Shown here piece after piece: positions 1 through 11,792 of a DNA stretch of 64,000 bases. A program made the position numbers and the translations under genes. The notes under the pieces are model-generated. The model was given only the letters and a program-made list of their open reading frames with translations. It made no database searches and was not told where the DNA came from. Origin of the DNA: Eleusine coracana subsp. coracana (lineage: Eukaryota > Streptophyta > Magnoliopsida > Poales > Poaceae); the NCBI GenBank assembly GCA_032690845.1, contig CM064428.1, positions 22,542,001-22,606,000 of the forward strand, read 5' to 3'. Each line of letters starts with the position of its first letter. The stretch's first letter is position 1.

Positions 1-1290
1 GAGCTCTCTTCTGAACTTGATCATTTGCGCGATGTTCTGCTCATGCAAGATGATAAGCTTCGAAGTGCTGTTCGTGAGAGTAGAGAGCTTAAGTCTAAGT
101 TGGAGAGTGCTGATTTTGAAATTGCTTCGCTTAGGTCCAAGCTTGCTCGTGAGGACATTGTTGTTGAGTGTGAGTCTTGTCATGTTGTGATGAGTGATCT
201 TGCACAGAGGGAGAGTGTGCATGCTCAAGTTGCCAGTCAGCTTGAGAGTGCCCTCAAGGAGCTTGATGAGTTCAAAGCTAGACCAACTCTTTTGGGTGCA
301 TGTCAGAAGTGCCCCAAGCTCACAGATGAGTTGGAAGCTCAGTCCCTCAAAGTCAAAGAGCTTTAGTCCAAGTTGCTTCATGAGACTCGCTCTAAGGTCC
401 TTCCACCATCCTGTGAGGTGTGTGTCTCTCTTAAGGACAAGCTTGTAATCACTAGGGAGGAAAACAAAGCCCTAGTTCAGGAAAATGACTATCTTGTGTC
501 TAGGCTCTAGAGAACCCTAGTGAGTGAAGAGAAGATTGAGAGTGATTTGGCAAGAGTGAAGGAGAGTGCTTCTAGATCAACCTATAACTTGGGTTTGGGA
601 TTTTAGAGGTGTGACAAGGAGAGTGAGAATGTGGGTAAGTTTGTACCTAGCTCCAGCTACAAGGATGAGGAAAACACCATCAAACCCACTGACACATACT
701 ATCCACCCAATCCAAAACCCTCCTTCAAACCAAAGCAAATAGAGAAGCCGAAACCCAAACCTGCAATGCAAACCAAGCCTAATCCTAAGGGTGTCTACAT
801 TTGCATGTTTTGTGGTCGTAAGGGCCACTTGGATGAATTCTATTATAGGCGTAAGAGGATTGAGAGGAAGCAAGCTGAGTTGACTAGGGATGCTTTTTAT
901 GATGATTTTGTTGACTTTCAGCCTCGCTCTTTTTCTCGTGCCTATCGTGGACAGGGTCATTCCTCATATGGCTTTGATTCACGAAACAGAGGCTTTACGC
1001 AGCAGCGCTTTGGCGCCCCATGTTTTCCCCATCGTGGTGAGCGTCACTTGAGTGGATTTGGCTTTCACACAGATGATTTCTATCCTCACAACTCAAGATT
1101 TGAGTCGAGACGCTTTGACAGGCCACGTTTTCCCAATCGTGGTTCTCATCCCATACGTTCAAATGATAAAGTGCAAAAAACTGTGATGACTACTACCGGT
1201 CGTATGGTTAAGTGCTAGATTCCCAAATGCTTTTTGACTAACCCCAGCACTGAGCCATCGACTTTCACTTCTCGTTCTTTGTAGGCAGCA
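1..1290 (+). pseudogene. Copia element 1: C-terminal gag remnant
   Basis: C-terminal part of a Sirevirus-type Gag, the particle protein that packages element RNA; the 5' LTR and Gag N-terminus lie left of the window. The first 120 codons are rich in Leu, Glu and Lys with heptad character (coiled coil). A basic, Pro-rich stretch and a CX2CX4H zinc knuckle follow at about 805-843. The last zinc ligand is lost: the codon at 841-843 is TAT (Tyr) where the family has Cys. In-frame TAG codons break the frame near 364, 508, 604 and 1216. The downstream tail is rich in Arg, Phe and Gly. It reads into the protease in the same frame, as in a gag-pol polyprotein. It is surely a dead copy; the exact lineage within Sirevirus is inferred. 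Confidence 0.85.
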
Positions 1291-2720
1291 GGTGGAGGCT
1301 TGGAGAACAAGTGGTTGATGGATTTCGGGTGTTCGCGCCACATGACCGGAAATGCAAAGTGGTTCTCCAGCCTCACTCCCTTGAAGCGTCGGGAGTATGT
1401 GACCTTTGGAGATGACAAGAGAGGAAGAGTGAAGGGAAGGGACACGGTAAAGGTAAATGAGAACTTCACTCTCAATGATGTTGGTTTGGTTGAGTTTCTC
1501 AAGTACAATCTCCTCTCTGTCTCTCAGCTTCTTGATATTGGTTTGGAAGTGCGCTTAAGTCGAATGCTTCTTGTGTTCTTGATTCAAGTGGTTCCTTGGT
1601 TTGTGGGATTTCTCGCATTGGCAGAGTTTTTCAGGCTGATTTCTCTGGTTCTCCTGGTTCTCACAAGTGCTTGTTTGCTCAATCTTCTTCTGAGCTCTGG
1701 AAATGGCATAGGAGACTGGGTCATATGAGCTTTGACTTGTTATGTCGCTTGAGTGGCCTAGGTTTGATCCGAGGATTGCCTAAGCTAAAATTTGATAAGG
1801 ATTTGGTTTGTGCTCCTTGTCATCATGGGAAAATGATTGCCGCTTCTCATCCACCAATCAATTTGGTGATGACTAAACGCCCTGGAGAGTTGCTTCATAT
1901 GGACACTGTTGGTCCTTCTCGGGTTCGATCGGCGGGTGGGAAGTGGTATGTTCTTGTGATTGTTGACGACTATTCTCGCTACTGTTGGGTCTACTTTCTT
2001 GAGAGCAAGGATGAAGTGTTTCATCACTTTCGGAGCTTAGCTTTGAGGTTGTTCAAGGAACTCCCTGGTGCATTACGAGCAATTCACAGTGATAATGGCA
2101 CCGAGTTCAAGAACTCCTCCTTTGATGCTTTCTGTCTTGAGCATGGTATTGAGCATCAGTTTTTAGCACCTCGGGTTCCCCAGCAGAACGGTGTGGTTGA
2201 AAGAAAGAACAGAACCTTAGTGGAGATGGCCCGGACGATGCTCGATGAGCATAGGACTCCGAGGCGGTTCTGGGTTGAGGCCATTAGCACTGCTTGCTAT
2301 GTTTCCAATCGGATTTTCTTGCGCTCAATTCTTAATGTGACTTCTTATGAGCTACGTTTTGGGAGAAAGCCCTCGGTTTCTCATTTGCGTGCCTTTGGTT
2401 GCAAGTGCTTTATTCTCAAGCATGGCAATCTTGATAAGTTTGAGTCAAGGTCTTCTGATGGAATATTTCTTGGTTACTCTCTTCATGGTCATTCCTATAG
2501 AGTTTTGAATTTGGAGACTAAAACCACCGTAGAATCCTGTGATGTAACCTTTGATGACTCAAACTCTTGTGCAAGGAATGTAATTGAGTCTGCAGGTGAC
2601 AAGGAGATGAAGGAGAGCATCTTTGTAGAAGAGGACCTACATGGCTTTGATGATGATGATGATGATTCACTTCATCTCTCATCTGAGCTTGTTCCTGCTG
2701 CTACCACTACTCCAGCAGAG
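1291..2720 (+). pseudogene. Copia element 1: protease and integrase
   Basis: Pol N-terminal half. The protease is recognised from a D-x-G-C-S-R-H-M-T-G motif near 1321, but the catalytic D-S-G reads D-F-G (codon TTC at 1324-1326), which should abolish proteolysis. The frame shifts by one lost base in a T run near 1556, after the L-L-S-V-S-Q block. The next frame (from 1557) carries the GAG-pre-integrase H-R-R-L-G-H motif and the C-x2-C zinc site. The integrase core still shows all three acidic residues, in the contexts H-M-D-T-V-G, H-S-D-N-G-T-E-F and Q-N-G-V-V-E-R-K-N. The order PR-IN-RT-RH is diagnostic of Ty1/copia. An acidic run of Asp codons at 2650-2668 lies in the linker before RT. Confidence 0.9.
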
Positions 2721-4465
2721 GGTCCAGAAGCTTCTACATTGACTTTAGCAGCTGTTGAGCAAGCTCCAGCTATGGTTGAGAGGGAGGTACACTCTGAGAG
2801 AGAGGCTCCTCACAACATTCAGCGTCAACACCCACCTCAACAGATGATCGGTAATCTCTATGAGAGGACAACAAGGTCAAGGTCTGCACATCTTGCTTGC
2901 TTTACCAATTCTCTCTTTGTTGCAACCTTTGAACCCCGGGATGTTGGACACGCACTATCTGATGAACATTGGGTTAATGCCATGCATGAGGAGTTGGAAA
3001 ACTTTGAGAGAAACAAAGTCTGGACCCTTGTAGAGCCTCCCAAAAATGTCAATGTCATAGGAACCAAGTGGGTGTTCAAAAACAAACATGGGGAGGATGG
3101 TGAGGTTGTGAGAAACAAGGCTAGGCTAGTTTTGCTCAAGGTTTTAGCCAAGTGGAGGGCCTAGATTATGGTGAAACCTTTGCTCTTGTTGCTCGCATAG
3201 AAGCCATTAGGATCTTGCTTGCATTTGCTGCCTCTAAGGGCATTAGACTCTATCAAATGGTCAAGAGTGGTTTCCTAAATGGTTTCATAGAGGAAGAAGT
3301 GTATGTGAGGCAACCCCCTGGCTTTGAGCACCACAAATACCCAAACCGTGTGTACAAGCTTCATAAGGCTTTGTATGGGCTAAAGCAAGCACCTAGGGCA
3401 TGGTATGCTAGGCTTAAGACCTTCTTGCTAGAGCGTGGGTATATCATGGGGTGTGTTGGTAAAACCTTGTTTACTCTCAAGCATGGCAATGACTTTCTAA
3501 TAGTTGAGATTTATATGGATGATATCATCTTTGGTGGTTCCTCTCAAGCTCTTGTGTCCAAGTTTCAGGAAGCTATAGAAAGTGAATTTCAGATGTCGAT
3601 GATGGGAAAGCTCACCTTCTTTCTTGGGCTTCAAATCAAGCAGTGCAAGCAAGGCACTTTCATACATCAAGCCAAGTACACGAAGGATCTCCTGAAGAAG
3701 TTCGACATGGTCAATATGAAGCCGTTGTCTACACCAATGTCCACTACAACGGCTCTTGACCCTGATGAAGACTGTGAAGCGATGGATCAAAGGAAGTATA
3801 GGAGCATGATTGGCTCCCTCTTGTACCTGACAACGACAAGACCCGACATACATTTTGCGGTGTGGCTTTGTACTCGCTTTCAAGCTTCCCCAAGGGTGAC
3901 TCATCGTAAGGCTGTGAAGCGCATCTTCAGGTATCTCAAATACACCCTTGAGTTTGGTCTTTGGTACTCTGCATCTTCATCTCTTGATCTCATTGGGTAT
4001 TCGGATGCGAACTTTGCTGGGTGTAGAATTGATAGGAAGAGCACTTCTGGTACTTGCCATTTCTTGGGTACTTCTTTGATCTGTTGGTCTTCTCGTAAGC
4101 AGTCGAGTGTTGCCCAATCCACCACAGAGGCTGAGTATGTAGCTGCTGCTAGCTACTGCTCACAAATCCTATGGGTTGTATCTACCATGAGAGACTATGG
4201 GTTAACTTTTAAGGGTGTTCCACTCATGTGTGATAACTCCAATGCCATATGCTTAGCCAAAAACCCAGTCTAACATGGTAAGGTCAAACACATCAATGTG
4301 CGATTCTACTTCGTGAGAGACAATGTTGAGAAGGGGGATGTTGAGCTCAAATACATTGATACCAAAAACCAACTAGCTGATATCCTCACCAAGCCCCTAG
4401 ATGCTTCGAGACATGCTTTTCTTCGGGGGGAACTTGGTGTTTGTCATCCCTATGGCATCATTTGA
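2721..4465 (+). pseudogene. Copia element 1: reverse transcriptase and RNase H
   Basis: The RT opens with N-K-V-W-T-L and G-T-K-W-V-F, then a two-base insertion (TT) near 3132 shifts the frame. The second frame carries G-L-K-Q-A-P-R-A-W-Y and the Y-M-D-D active site near 3520. Motif A reads Q-M-V-K-S-G-F where the family has Q-M-D-V-K-S-A-F: an in-frame three-base loss between 3259 and 3260 removes the first catalytic Asp. RNase H follows with Y-S-D, E-A-E-Y and C-D-N-S-N-A. A TAA at 4271-4273 replaces a Gln codon, after which the tail I-L-T-K-P reads on to a TGA at 4463-4465. It cannot be active. Confidence 0.9.
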
Positions 4466-5815
4466 GGGGGAGTTGGTTTTCTCTTGTATATATGTATCTT
4501 ACCATTTTTGCATTGCATCTCATATGTAATATATGCATTGGTAGATGAGCTTTGATTCTTATGCTTTCTTGCATTTCTCTTTGCTATGATTGAGCTTGAG
4601 CTAAGTTGTGTGGATGTGATGGTAATCTCTCATGCTTAGATTTTCTAGATGGCCTGTTATAAACTCATGTGAGCAACTTGCTAATCTTAAAGATAAACTG
4701 AGCTTCTTGTGAACCTTATGATCTAATCTTACTAAAACTTGCTCACCATGTGTATAATTGCTTTTATCCTTGTTGAAACTTGCATTGAGGCTAGTCTAGA
4801 GGATGTCTTGGCTTTGGCACCTTGTGTTTGCAAAATGGAAGGCTTTGCAAATGTTTAGCTCATGATGAAACATTGTGGGAACGTGTGTTTCTTTTGCCGC
4901 AAAGGCATGCTCTTTTGTCTTGTGCATAATCTTGAAAAATCTGCTAATTGCTTTGATCAAGAACTACTCAATAATGCTAAATCCAAATATTGTGACTTGA
5001 AGCCTCGGGGTGTTTGCCGTACCCAGTCGTGCGACCCTCCGCATGGATAAGAGGACACATGAGGATAAACTATAATCACTTGATCAACTGAGTCTCTATT
5101 TCATATGTGAGTGTTTGTAGAGCTCATTTTCTACGAGTGCTTGTTGCCCTTGTTGAGATTGAAACTGGCTAGATTCTTATGATTCACTTATGCTTGTTTT
5201 GCCTTGGATGAGAGTACTTACACATGTGGTGGTAGATTTTCTCATGATAAGCAAAATTTGATTCTATCTAAGCTAGTCAATCTTTCTGCTTAGCCTGTAT
5301 AGCTTATGGTGTTTATGCCTTGCTATCTATTTTTGATCTTTGCATGATTGGAAGCTATTTCCTTTACACTTCATGGCACTATGGTTATGGTTAGCAAAGT
5401 TAAATGCTTGTTTGCATAATTGTTGAAGCTCCTTAGGTTTGCATTTTTATGCATTGCATGTTTGCTTGTCCTTTTGCCTCTTTGATGAGTTCATTGCCAA
5501 AGGGGGAGAAAATTTTGTGGGGTCATGCACAAATAATGCTAAGAAACTCATATGATCTGTTTTGCACTACATGAGACCTACCACAACTTGAGGGAGAGCA
5601 TATCATGATCTTGAACGGTTTCTTGCGCTTTTCACATTCTTTGCGTCTCAAGTCGCTTTCTTTGCCAACTCTTGGTTTTGTGATCCCTACTTGCTAGATG
5701 GCTTATTTTCACCTTTTCTTTGGGTTTGGCCATTTGGATGTGCCTATTCGGCTTTGCATTTCAATCTCTAATCTTTGTGCATTTGGTGTTGTCAATGTAC
5801 TCATCAAGGGGGAGA
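4464..5815 (+). other. Element 1: 3' untranslated region with repeated polypurine tracts
   Basis: AT-rich non-coding sequence between the RNase H stop and the 3' LTR. It contains three polypurine tracts of the form RAGGGGGAG: at 4464-4472, 5499-5508 and 5806-5814. The last directly abuts the LTR and is the expected plus-strand primer. Repeated tracts of this kind are a known hallmark of Sireviruses. The only open frame of note here (about 4862-5050) shows no recognisable domain. Confidence 0.7.
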
Positions 5816-6584
5816 TTAAGAAACCATGTGGATATGTGCCATGGTTTGCTATATTTGTGATGAGTAATTGACTTAAGCGGATTTGGTGTATGAGTTGAAA
5901 TACGGGAATCCAGAGATTGCATGGGTTTGCATATCATGGTTATGACTATCCGGAGTTGGTGGAGATATTGGTGATGTTGCAGGAGATGAGAAATGTGTTT
6001 GCTTGTCTCATGATGTGTAGGTCACTGGAGTCAACATGGCGGTCAACGGCGAGAGGATCGGGCACAACTAGGGGACTTGGAGTTCATTTGATTGAGTTTT
6101 GGAGAAGATTTGAGAAGATCCCGAGAGTTTTTCTGTTCTGTCGGGGGTCGACCGGCACTGCCGATGACCAGGACCGGCACTGCCGATTGGTCTAGTCTGT
6201 AGGTTCCAATGCAACAGCATCCTGCACCGCCACTGCCAATAGGTGGGACCGGCACTGCCGATGATGTGCACAGGCACTGCCGATAGGTGTGACCGGCACT
6301 GCCGATGCCGACCGGCACTACCGATGGCAGGGATCAGCACTGCCGATGAGTGCTCAGTCTTGGACTGTTGAGCATTTCGTCTTCTCTTTTTGTTTCCGCT
6401 GTGTTCCTTTGCTGTGGTTGATCAATCCTAGGGCTAGTACACCACGAGTTGGTGTGTATAGTCTTGGTGATCAGTTTGGAGGTTGCTTCGGGTTGTTTTT
6501 GGGATATAGGCCAAGTTCTCTTCGAGAATTTTGATTAGCTCCCATTCACCCCCCCCCCCCTCTAGTCGCCTTCTCGGTCCTTCA
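5816..6584 (+). mobile_element. Element 1: 3' LTR
   Basis: The left edge follows the polypurine tract directly and reads TTAAGAAACC; the right edge reads GGTCCTTCA, so the ends are imperfect inverted repeats (the first base pair appears mutated from TG). Near the right end is a run of 12 C at 6549-6560, a position shared with other copia LTRs here. The centre (about 6145-6350) holds some eight copies of a near-palindrome with core CGGCACTGCCG. After 6584 the sequence aligns with a gypsy LTR found again at about 53.9 kb, so this LTR ends inside that target. The predicted target duplication is CATTT (6585-6589); its partner lies outside the window. Confidence 0.7.
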
Positions 6585-9114
6585 CATTTGATATCATGCA
6601 AGGTGGGTTTCAAACAACTCCTATGACCTAATGTAACAATAATCATAGACACTAGTAATATTATAAACTAGCAAAACTTTATTAAAAGGTGAATGCAACC
6701 TGGGGCTTGCCTGGATCAATGTTAGTGCTAGCAACTATAACTTCTTGCTCTTGAGGGTCAACGTCCTTCTGAAAGTCGTCCTCTTGCTCCCGATGGTCGT
6801 TACCTATATGACGGGATTGAATTCACGGCATTATCGAAATACTGTTTAATGTAATGATATGATGCATACAAGCGTATTGTGTTTTTATGTCAATTAAAAT
6901 TACTATTATGTTCTCGAAGCCATATGCTTCAGAGAAGTGGGGTTGTTAATAAAGATTTTAGGTATATATATTCTTTATGCAATTAAATAAAGTAAATGAG
7001 TGATATGAGTAATTAAATTAATTAATAAAGTAAATTTATGTTTCTGGACATGTGTGATTAACTGTGTACAGAGACTTATATGAGTGATTTTTGTGCCAAG
7101 TGGCAAGGGCAAATTGTTTACAGAATAATTACTAGATTAATTTAAGCATATACACTAAATAAATTCCAGAGCCTAAACTAATTCACATTTTACCTAACCA
7201 CAATTTGTGGTGGTAGATAATCATGTTTTTACAAAGCATGCCAAAAATCAAGATTTAATTTTATTCCTAGAATTTCTGGCTAATTAATTAGTGTTTTGGC
7301 AATTTAATGTATTATTAAAAATACATGTACAGAGGCATCAACTTATCATTTTACTAAATCAGAGCAATTCAAAATGAATCTAACAAAATTTGTTTGGGCC
7401 TCATTGGATTTGAATTCAATTTACTATGGTTTTTCAAAGTCTTTAGCAATTTCTGGGATTTTTCCGGGTCTTTTCTGGTTTAGGGAATGCCACGCGTGCA
7501 ACACGTCAGCGACACCTAGGCGCCAACTCAGTGCCATGCAGGCAACAGCACGACTGCTAGTAGGATTGCCAGTCAGCGTGGGGGTTCAGCGACGGAGTTC
7601 GCCGGAGGGCTCGCCGCCGGTGGATTGTGGGCGGCGGAAGCTCATCGCGATGGCAGGAAAATGGACTACTAGCCGAGGCGCTTCGGTTGGAGGGGTTCAC
7701 GGGGGAGGTAGCTCACCGGAGGGGTGCCGACATCGAGAGGCGGCGGAGGAGGAGACTTCGGCTGCGCCGCGTTCAGGCTAGGAGGTAGCAAATCGAGCGT
7801 CGTCTTCGCCCATAGCTTCATGGTGACGTGGGGAAGAGCGGCACAAGGTCAGAGTTCATCGAGGAGGGCCGAAGAGTAGTGCTCGTCGTGGAGCGGCTCA
7901 GGATTTCTGGTGGAGCCGAGGCGGCGGCCGGGGAAAAGTTGAAATGTCGGGGATCTTGCGGAAGGAATCGAGGGGAAAGGAGTTAGGAGTGTTTGGCGGG
8001 AAGTTGCGCACGATCGATAAGAGAAATGGGAAAGAGAGGGTCACCAGACGCGGAGAATTTTTGTGGTGCCGTCAGGGTGGTCGTCGGGAAGCAGGGCTCG
8101 GTCTTCTCTACGATTCAAGCTGGAAGTGCAAGGAGTTGCCCAAGCGGGGGCACGGGGAGGGAGGAGGGGTCTATGCGTAGGGAATTGAGGTTCATCTCGC
8201 GTGGGGGAAGTAGGGGAATGGCGGCACAACAAGCTCGAGCTCGGGTTTGTCAATGGCGGCAGCGCAGAGAACAGAGGGAGGAGAGATTGAGAGAGATCAG
8301 AAAGCGCGAGGGATGGAGAGTGGTTTTTGTGAGGCCTGCGGTGTGCCTTGATGTTGCGCAGAGGGAAAGAAGCAAGTGGGGGAGCGAGAGTGGGAGAAAC
8401 GGCAGAAATTGAAGCCATCGCAGGCCATGGCGATGGCGTGCAGAGAAGGAGAGGGCGGCCGTTGGGCGGTCTTGCAGCAGAGCTGAAGGATGGGATGGCA
8501 CATGGTGCAGAGGGGGAGGCCAGTGGCACAGTGCACGCGGGGAGTCCCGAGAAGGAGTAGGCGATGGCGTGCACCAGCGGAGGAGTTATGCGCCCGAGAA
8601 GGCCCTGCGCTAGTGGCATATGGAGAAGAATGGAGATTTTGTGCTGCGCCCTCTGATCTTTCAAGATCCTCGCAAAAAGGTCCCTAGTCAAAGATATTCC
8701 CAATTAAAATAGCTAGGGACTTCCCATTGAATTGGGATTTTGCACATAGGTCCTTTGTGAAAACTCTGGTGCTCTGGTGGGACCCATTTGGTCAGAAAAT
8801 TTATAGTTATTTCATAATTAATTCCCCATTGTGAAAGGTTTCTATGCTTTAATTAATTATTTGGTGCATTTTCTAAATGTGGTAAAATGCTTATTAAATT
8901 CATAAAATTCTATTTTAATATTACCAATCTGATTATGAAATTATTTGACATATGTTGTATAATAAAATTTCATTTGGCTCCCAAAATTGGTTGCAGGGTT
9001 TTTAATTACCTGGAATTAATTCATTAATTAGGCTCTATCATTTCATGCTATATTATTCATGACTTCTGCCCTTTCATATTTGTTAAATAGAAGTGAGACA
9101 CCTGGGGTGTCACA
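6585..9114 (-). mobile_element. Gypsy long-LTR fragment, Tekay/Del-like
   Basis: On the minus strand it begins TGTGACACCCC (right edge 9114) and it aligns by eye with the 4.47 kb solo LTR at 52553-57018, for example the block near 6690-6780 against 53960-54060. The interior is GC-rich with stop-free stretches at about 7530-8700, which look like LTR compositional effects and not genes. The left part is cut by element 1. The next five bases (9115-9119, ACCAC) are the predicted target duplication. The Tekay/Del assignment rests only on the terminal motif and the great LTR length. Confidence 0.65.
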
Positions 9115-9115
9115 A

Positions 9116-10786
9116 CCACACTCAAGAGTGCATCAAAATATACAACATGGTCACCCCGTCGAGCAAATTCTTGGAGACATTGATAAGGGGGTAATCACTA
9201 GATCTCGAGTTAGTAATTTTTGTGAACATTACTCTTTTGTCTTTTCTATGGAGCCATTTAGGGTAGAACAAGCACTTGAGGATTCGGATTGGGTGATGGT
9301 CATGCAAGAAGAATTAAACAACTTCAAAAGAAATAAAGTGTGGACATTAGAGGAAAGGCCAAAAAACAAGAATGTTGTGGGCACCAAATGGGTGTTTCGC
9401 AATAAACAAAATGAAGACGGTGTTGTGACAAGAAACAAGGGAAGGATCGTAGCAAAGGGGTATTCACAAGTGGAAGGTTTGGATTTTGATGAAACCTATG
9501 CCCCCATAGCAAGGCTTGAATCTATTAGAATATTACTTGCTTTTGCTACTCATCATGATTTTAAGTTGTACCAAATGGATGTGAAAAGTGCATTCCTCAA
9601 TGGGCCAATCAAGGAAGAGGTGTATGTGGAGCAACCACCAGGCTTTGAAGACCCAAAGTATCCTAATCATGTTTTCAAGCTCCATAAGACGCTCTATGGG
9701 CTTAAGCAAGCCCCAAGAGCATGGTATGAATGCCTTAGGGATTTTCTTGTTAAAATGGGTTTTTTCATTGGTAAGACCGATGCAACTCTCTTCACCAAGC
9801 ATTTTGGCAATGATATCTTTGTGTGCCAAATATATGTCGATGATATTATATTTGGCTCTACTAACCAAAACTTTTGTGATGAGTTTAGCAAGATAATGAC
9901 CAAGAGGTTTGAGATGTCCATGATGGGAGAGTTGACATACTTGCTAGGCTTCCAAGTGAAGCAACTCAAGGAAGGCACCTTCATATGTCAAGCCAAGTAC
10001 ACTCAAGATTCATTGAAGAAGTTCGACATGGACAAGGCCAAGCCCATCAAAACTCCCATGCCAACAAATGGACACATCAACCTTAACAAAAAGGACAAGC
10101 CCGTTGATCAAAAGGTATACCGCTCCATGATAGGCTCTTTGCTTTATCTTTGGGCATCTAGGCCCGATATCATGCTTTGTGTGTGTATGTGTGCACGTTT
10201 TCAAGCCGCTCCTATGGAGTGCCACATGATGGCCGTTAAAAGAATCTTGAGATATTTGGTTCACACACCCAACCTAGGGCTTTGGTACCCCAAGGGTTCA
10301 AAGTTCAACCTTTTAGGCTACTCCGATACGGATTATACCGGGGATAAGGTAGATAGAAAGAGCACCTCCTGGACATGCCAATTCTTGGGTAGGTCCCAAG
10401 TGTCATGGTCATCCAAGAAACAAAATTATGTTGCACTTTCTACCGCCGAAGCGGAGTATGTTGCAGCCGGTAGTTGTTGTGCACAACTACTTTGGATGAG
10501 ACAAACTCTAAGGGACTACGGCTACAAGTTGAACCGTGTTCCACTCCTATGTGACAATGAGAGTGCCAGAAAGCTAGCTTACAACCCTGTTGAGCATTGA
10601 CGCACAAAGCATATAGATATCCACCACCACTTTTTGAGAGATCATTCTATTAAGGGGGATATAGAAGTTAGTCATGTGCGAACCGAAGATCAACTAGCGG
10701 ATATTTTCACCAAGCCCATAGATGAGAAAAGATTTTATTATCATAGAAGTGAGCTAAATATCCTTGACTCTAGCAATGTGGTATAG
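9116..10786 (+). pseudogene. Copia element 2: reverse transcriptase and RNase H
   Basis: Coding homology starts abruptly at 9116, directly after the gypsy LTR, with the linker before RT (R-V-H-Q-N-I-Q). RT is well preserved: G-T-K-W-V-F, Q-M-D-V-K-S-A-F-L-N-G with the catalytic Asp, G-L-K-Q-A-P-R-A-W-Y, and Y-V-D-D near 9836. RNase H shows Y-S-D, A-E-A-E-Y and C-D-N-E-S-A. A TGA at 10598-10600 interrupts the last motif; the frame continues through D-I-F-T-K-P to TAG at 10784-10786. The upstream 5' LTR, gag, protease and integrase should lie left of the window, displaced by the nested insertions. The copy is inactive because of the stop and the interruption. Confidence 0.9.
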
Positions 10787-11792
10787 AGGATGTGCACATA
10801 TAAATGGTGATTGTTTTATCTTTGCAAAAATCATTGCTTTTTGTCAAAAAATTATCATGTTTTTGCTAATGGTGTTGCTTCTTGATCATTGGATCAAATC
10901 TTGTCAAAATATGGTCGTTGTTATGAATTGCTGATCGTTGGCTGACCATATGATGTCAAGACTATTTGTTGTCCATCAAAAATTTCTTTTGAAATACCCC
11001 TCCTCTAGCCCTTCTTGCCAGTCCTCTGTCTTCTAGAGGATCGGCACTGCCGATGCTCACCATCGGCACTGCTGATGCGGGCCTGGACCTTGTGCGTTGA
11101 CCTGCACCGGCACTACCGATGCGGGCCTGGAGTGTTTTGAAGTTAACTCGGCCCCCTCACGAGACTGAGTCTAGTTTTCACACAAGTTTCCAACCGAGCC
11201 CTCCTCTCTCTCTAACCCTAACCCTAGTTCCTCCTCTTCAAATCCTTGCCAAGCTTTATGGAATCAAGAAGGAAGTGGATCAAGTCAACTCCTAGACCTC
11301 ATCTCCTCGATCTCCTCTAGGATTTGAAGGACTTTTGAAGGTATTTTTGAAAAATCTTCATCTTTTGAATCTCGCAAAGCTCCATGTTTTTGCGTAATTT
11401 CACTTAATAGAGATGTTCATCTAGGAGTAATTTAGTCACCCCTGCAATTTGGTAGAGTTTTAGTGGATAAATTTTAGTTTTTAGCGGACTTAGGGTTTCA
11501 AACTCCCCTGATCGGCACTGCCGATGGCCTCCACCGGCACTGCCAGTCAGGAGATCCAGAAACCCTAATTGACCGTTGCAGTGTCAACTTGAACTGATCA
11601 GCACTGCTGATGTTAGTCATCGGCACTGCCGGTTGTGTCAGCCAGACAGCAGTTTTGCTCAAGCTGCTCTCTGCTTTACCCACCGGCACTGCTGAAGGCT
11701 CCCACTGGCACTGCCGATCAGGGCAAACCAGATAGCAGTACAGTACTGTTTTGTTGCATTTTTTGAAACACCACCTCATTTATTCTTGACAG
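10787..11792 (+). promoter_or_regulatory. Element 2: intergenic region before the env-like gene, with palindromes
   Basis: Non-coding stretch between RNase H and the env-like ORF. Two clusters of the same CGGCACTGCCG-type near-palindrome as in the element LTR occur at about 11038-11130 and 11505-11720. Between them is a CT-rich segment with a telomere-like AACCCTAACCCTAG at about 11212-11226. A pyrimidine stretch ending in TTCTTGACAG lies immediately before the ATG at 11793, which resembles a 3' splice site. Together this suggests a leader or internal promoter for a separate env-like transcript. That function is inference; no TATA box is clear. Confidence 0.4.

Noticed and set aside
6586..6606. 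A degenerate tRNA primer site (TTTGATATCATGC) after the element 1 LTR
   Set aside because: The stretch aligns with the gypsy LTR near 53.88-53.93 kb, so it is target sequence and not a primer site.
7374..8700. Several long GC-rich open frames suggesting a host gene
   Set aside because: They overlap on both strands, lack domains and lie inside a gypsy LTR that recurs at 55-56 kb with similar composition.
9059..9115. Apparent N-terminus of the element 2 RT frame
   Set aside because: The first 19 codons are inside the gypsy LTR; homology to pol starts at 9116.
11212..11226. AACCCTAACCCTAG as an interstitial telomere
   Set aside because: Only two units, inside a CT-rich leader; too short to mean more than a common leader motif.
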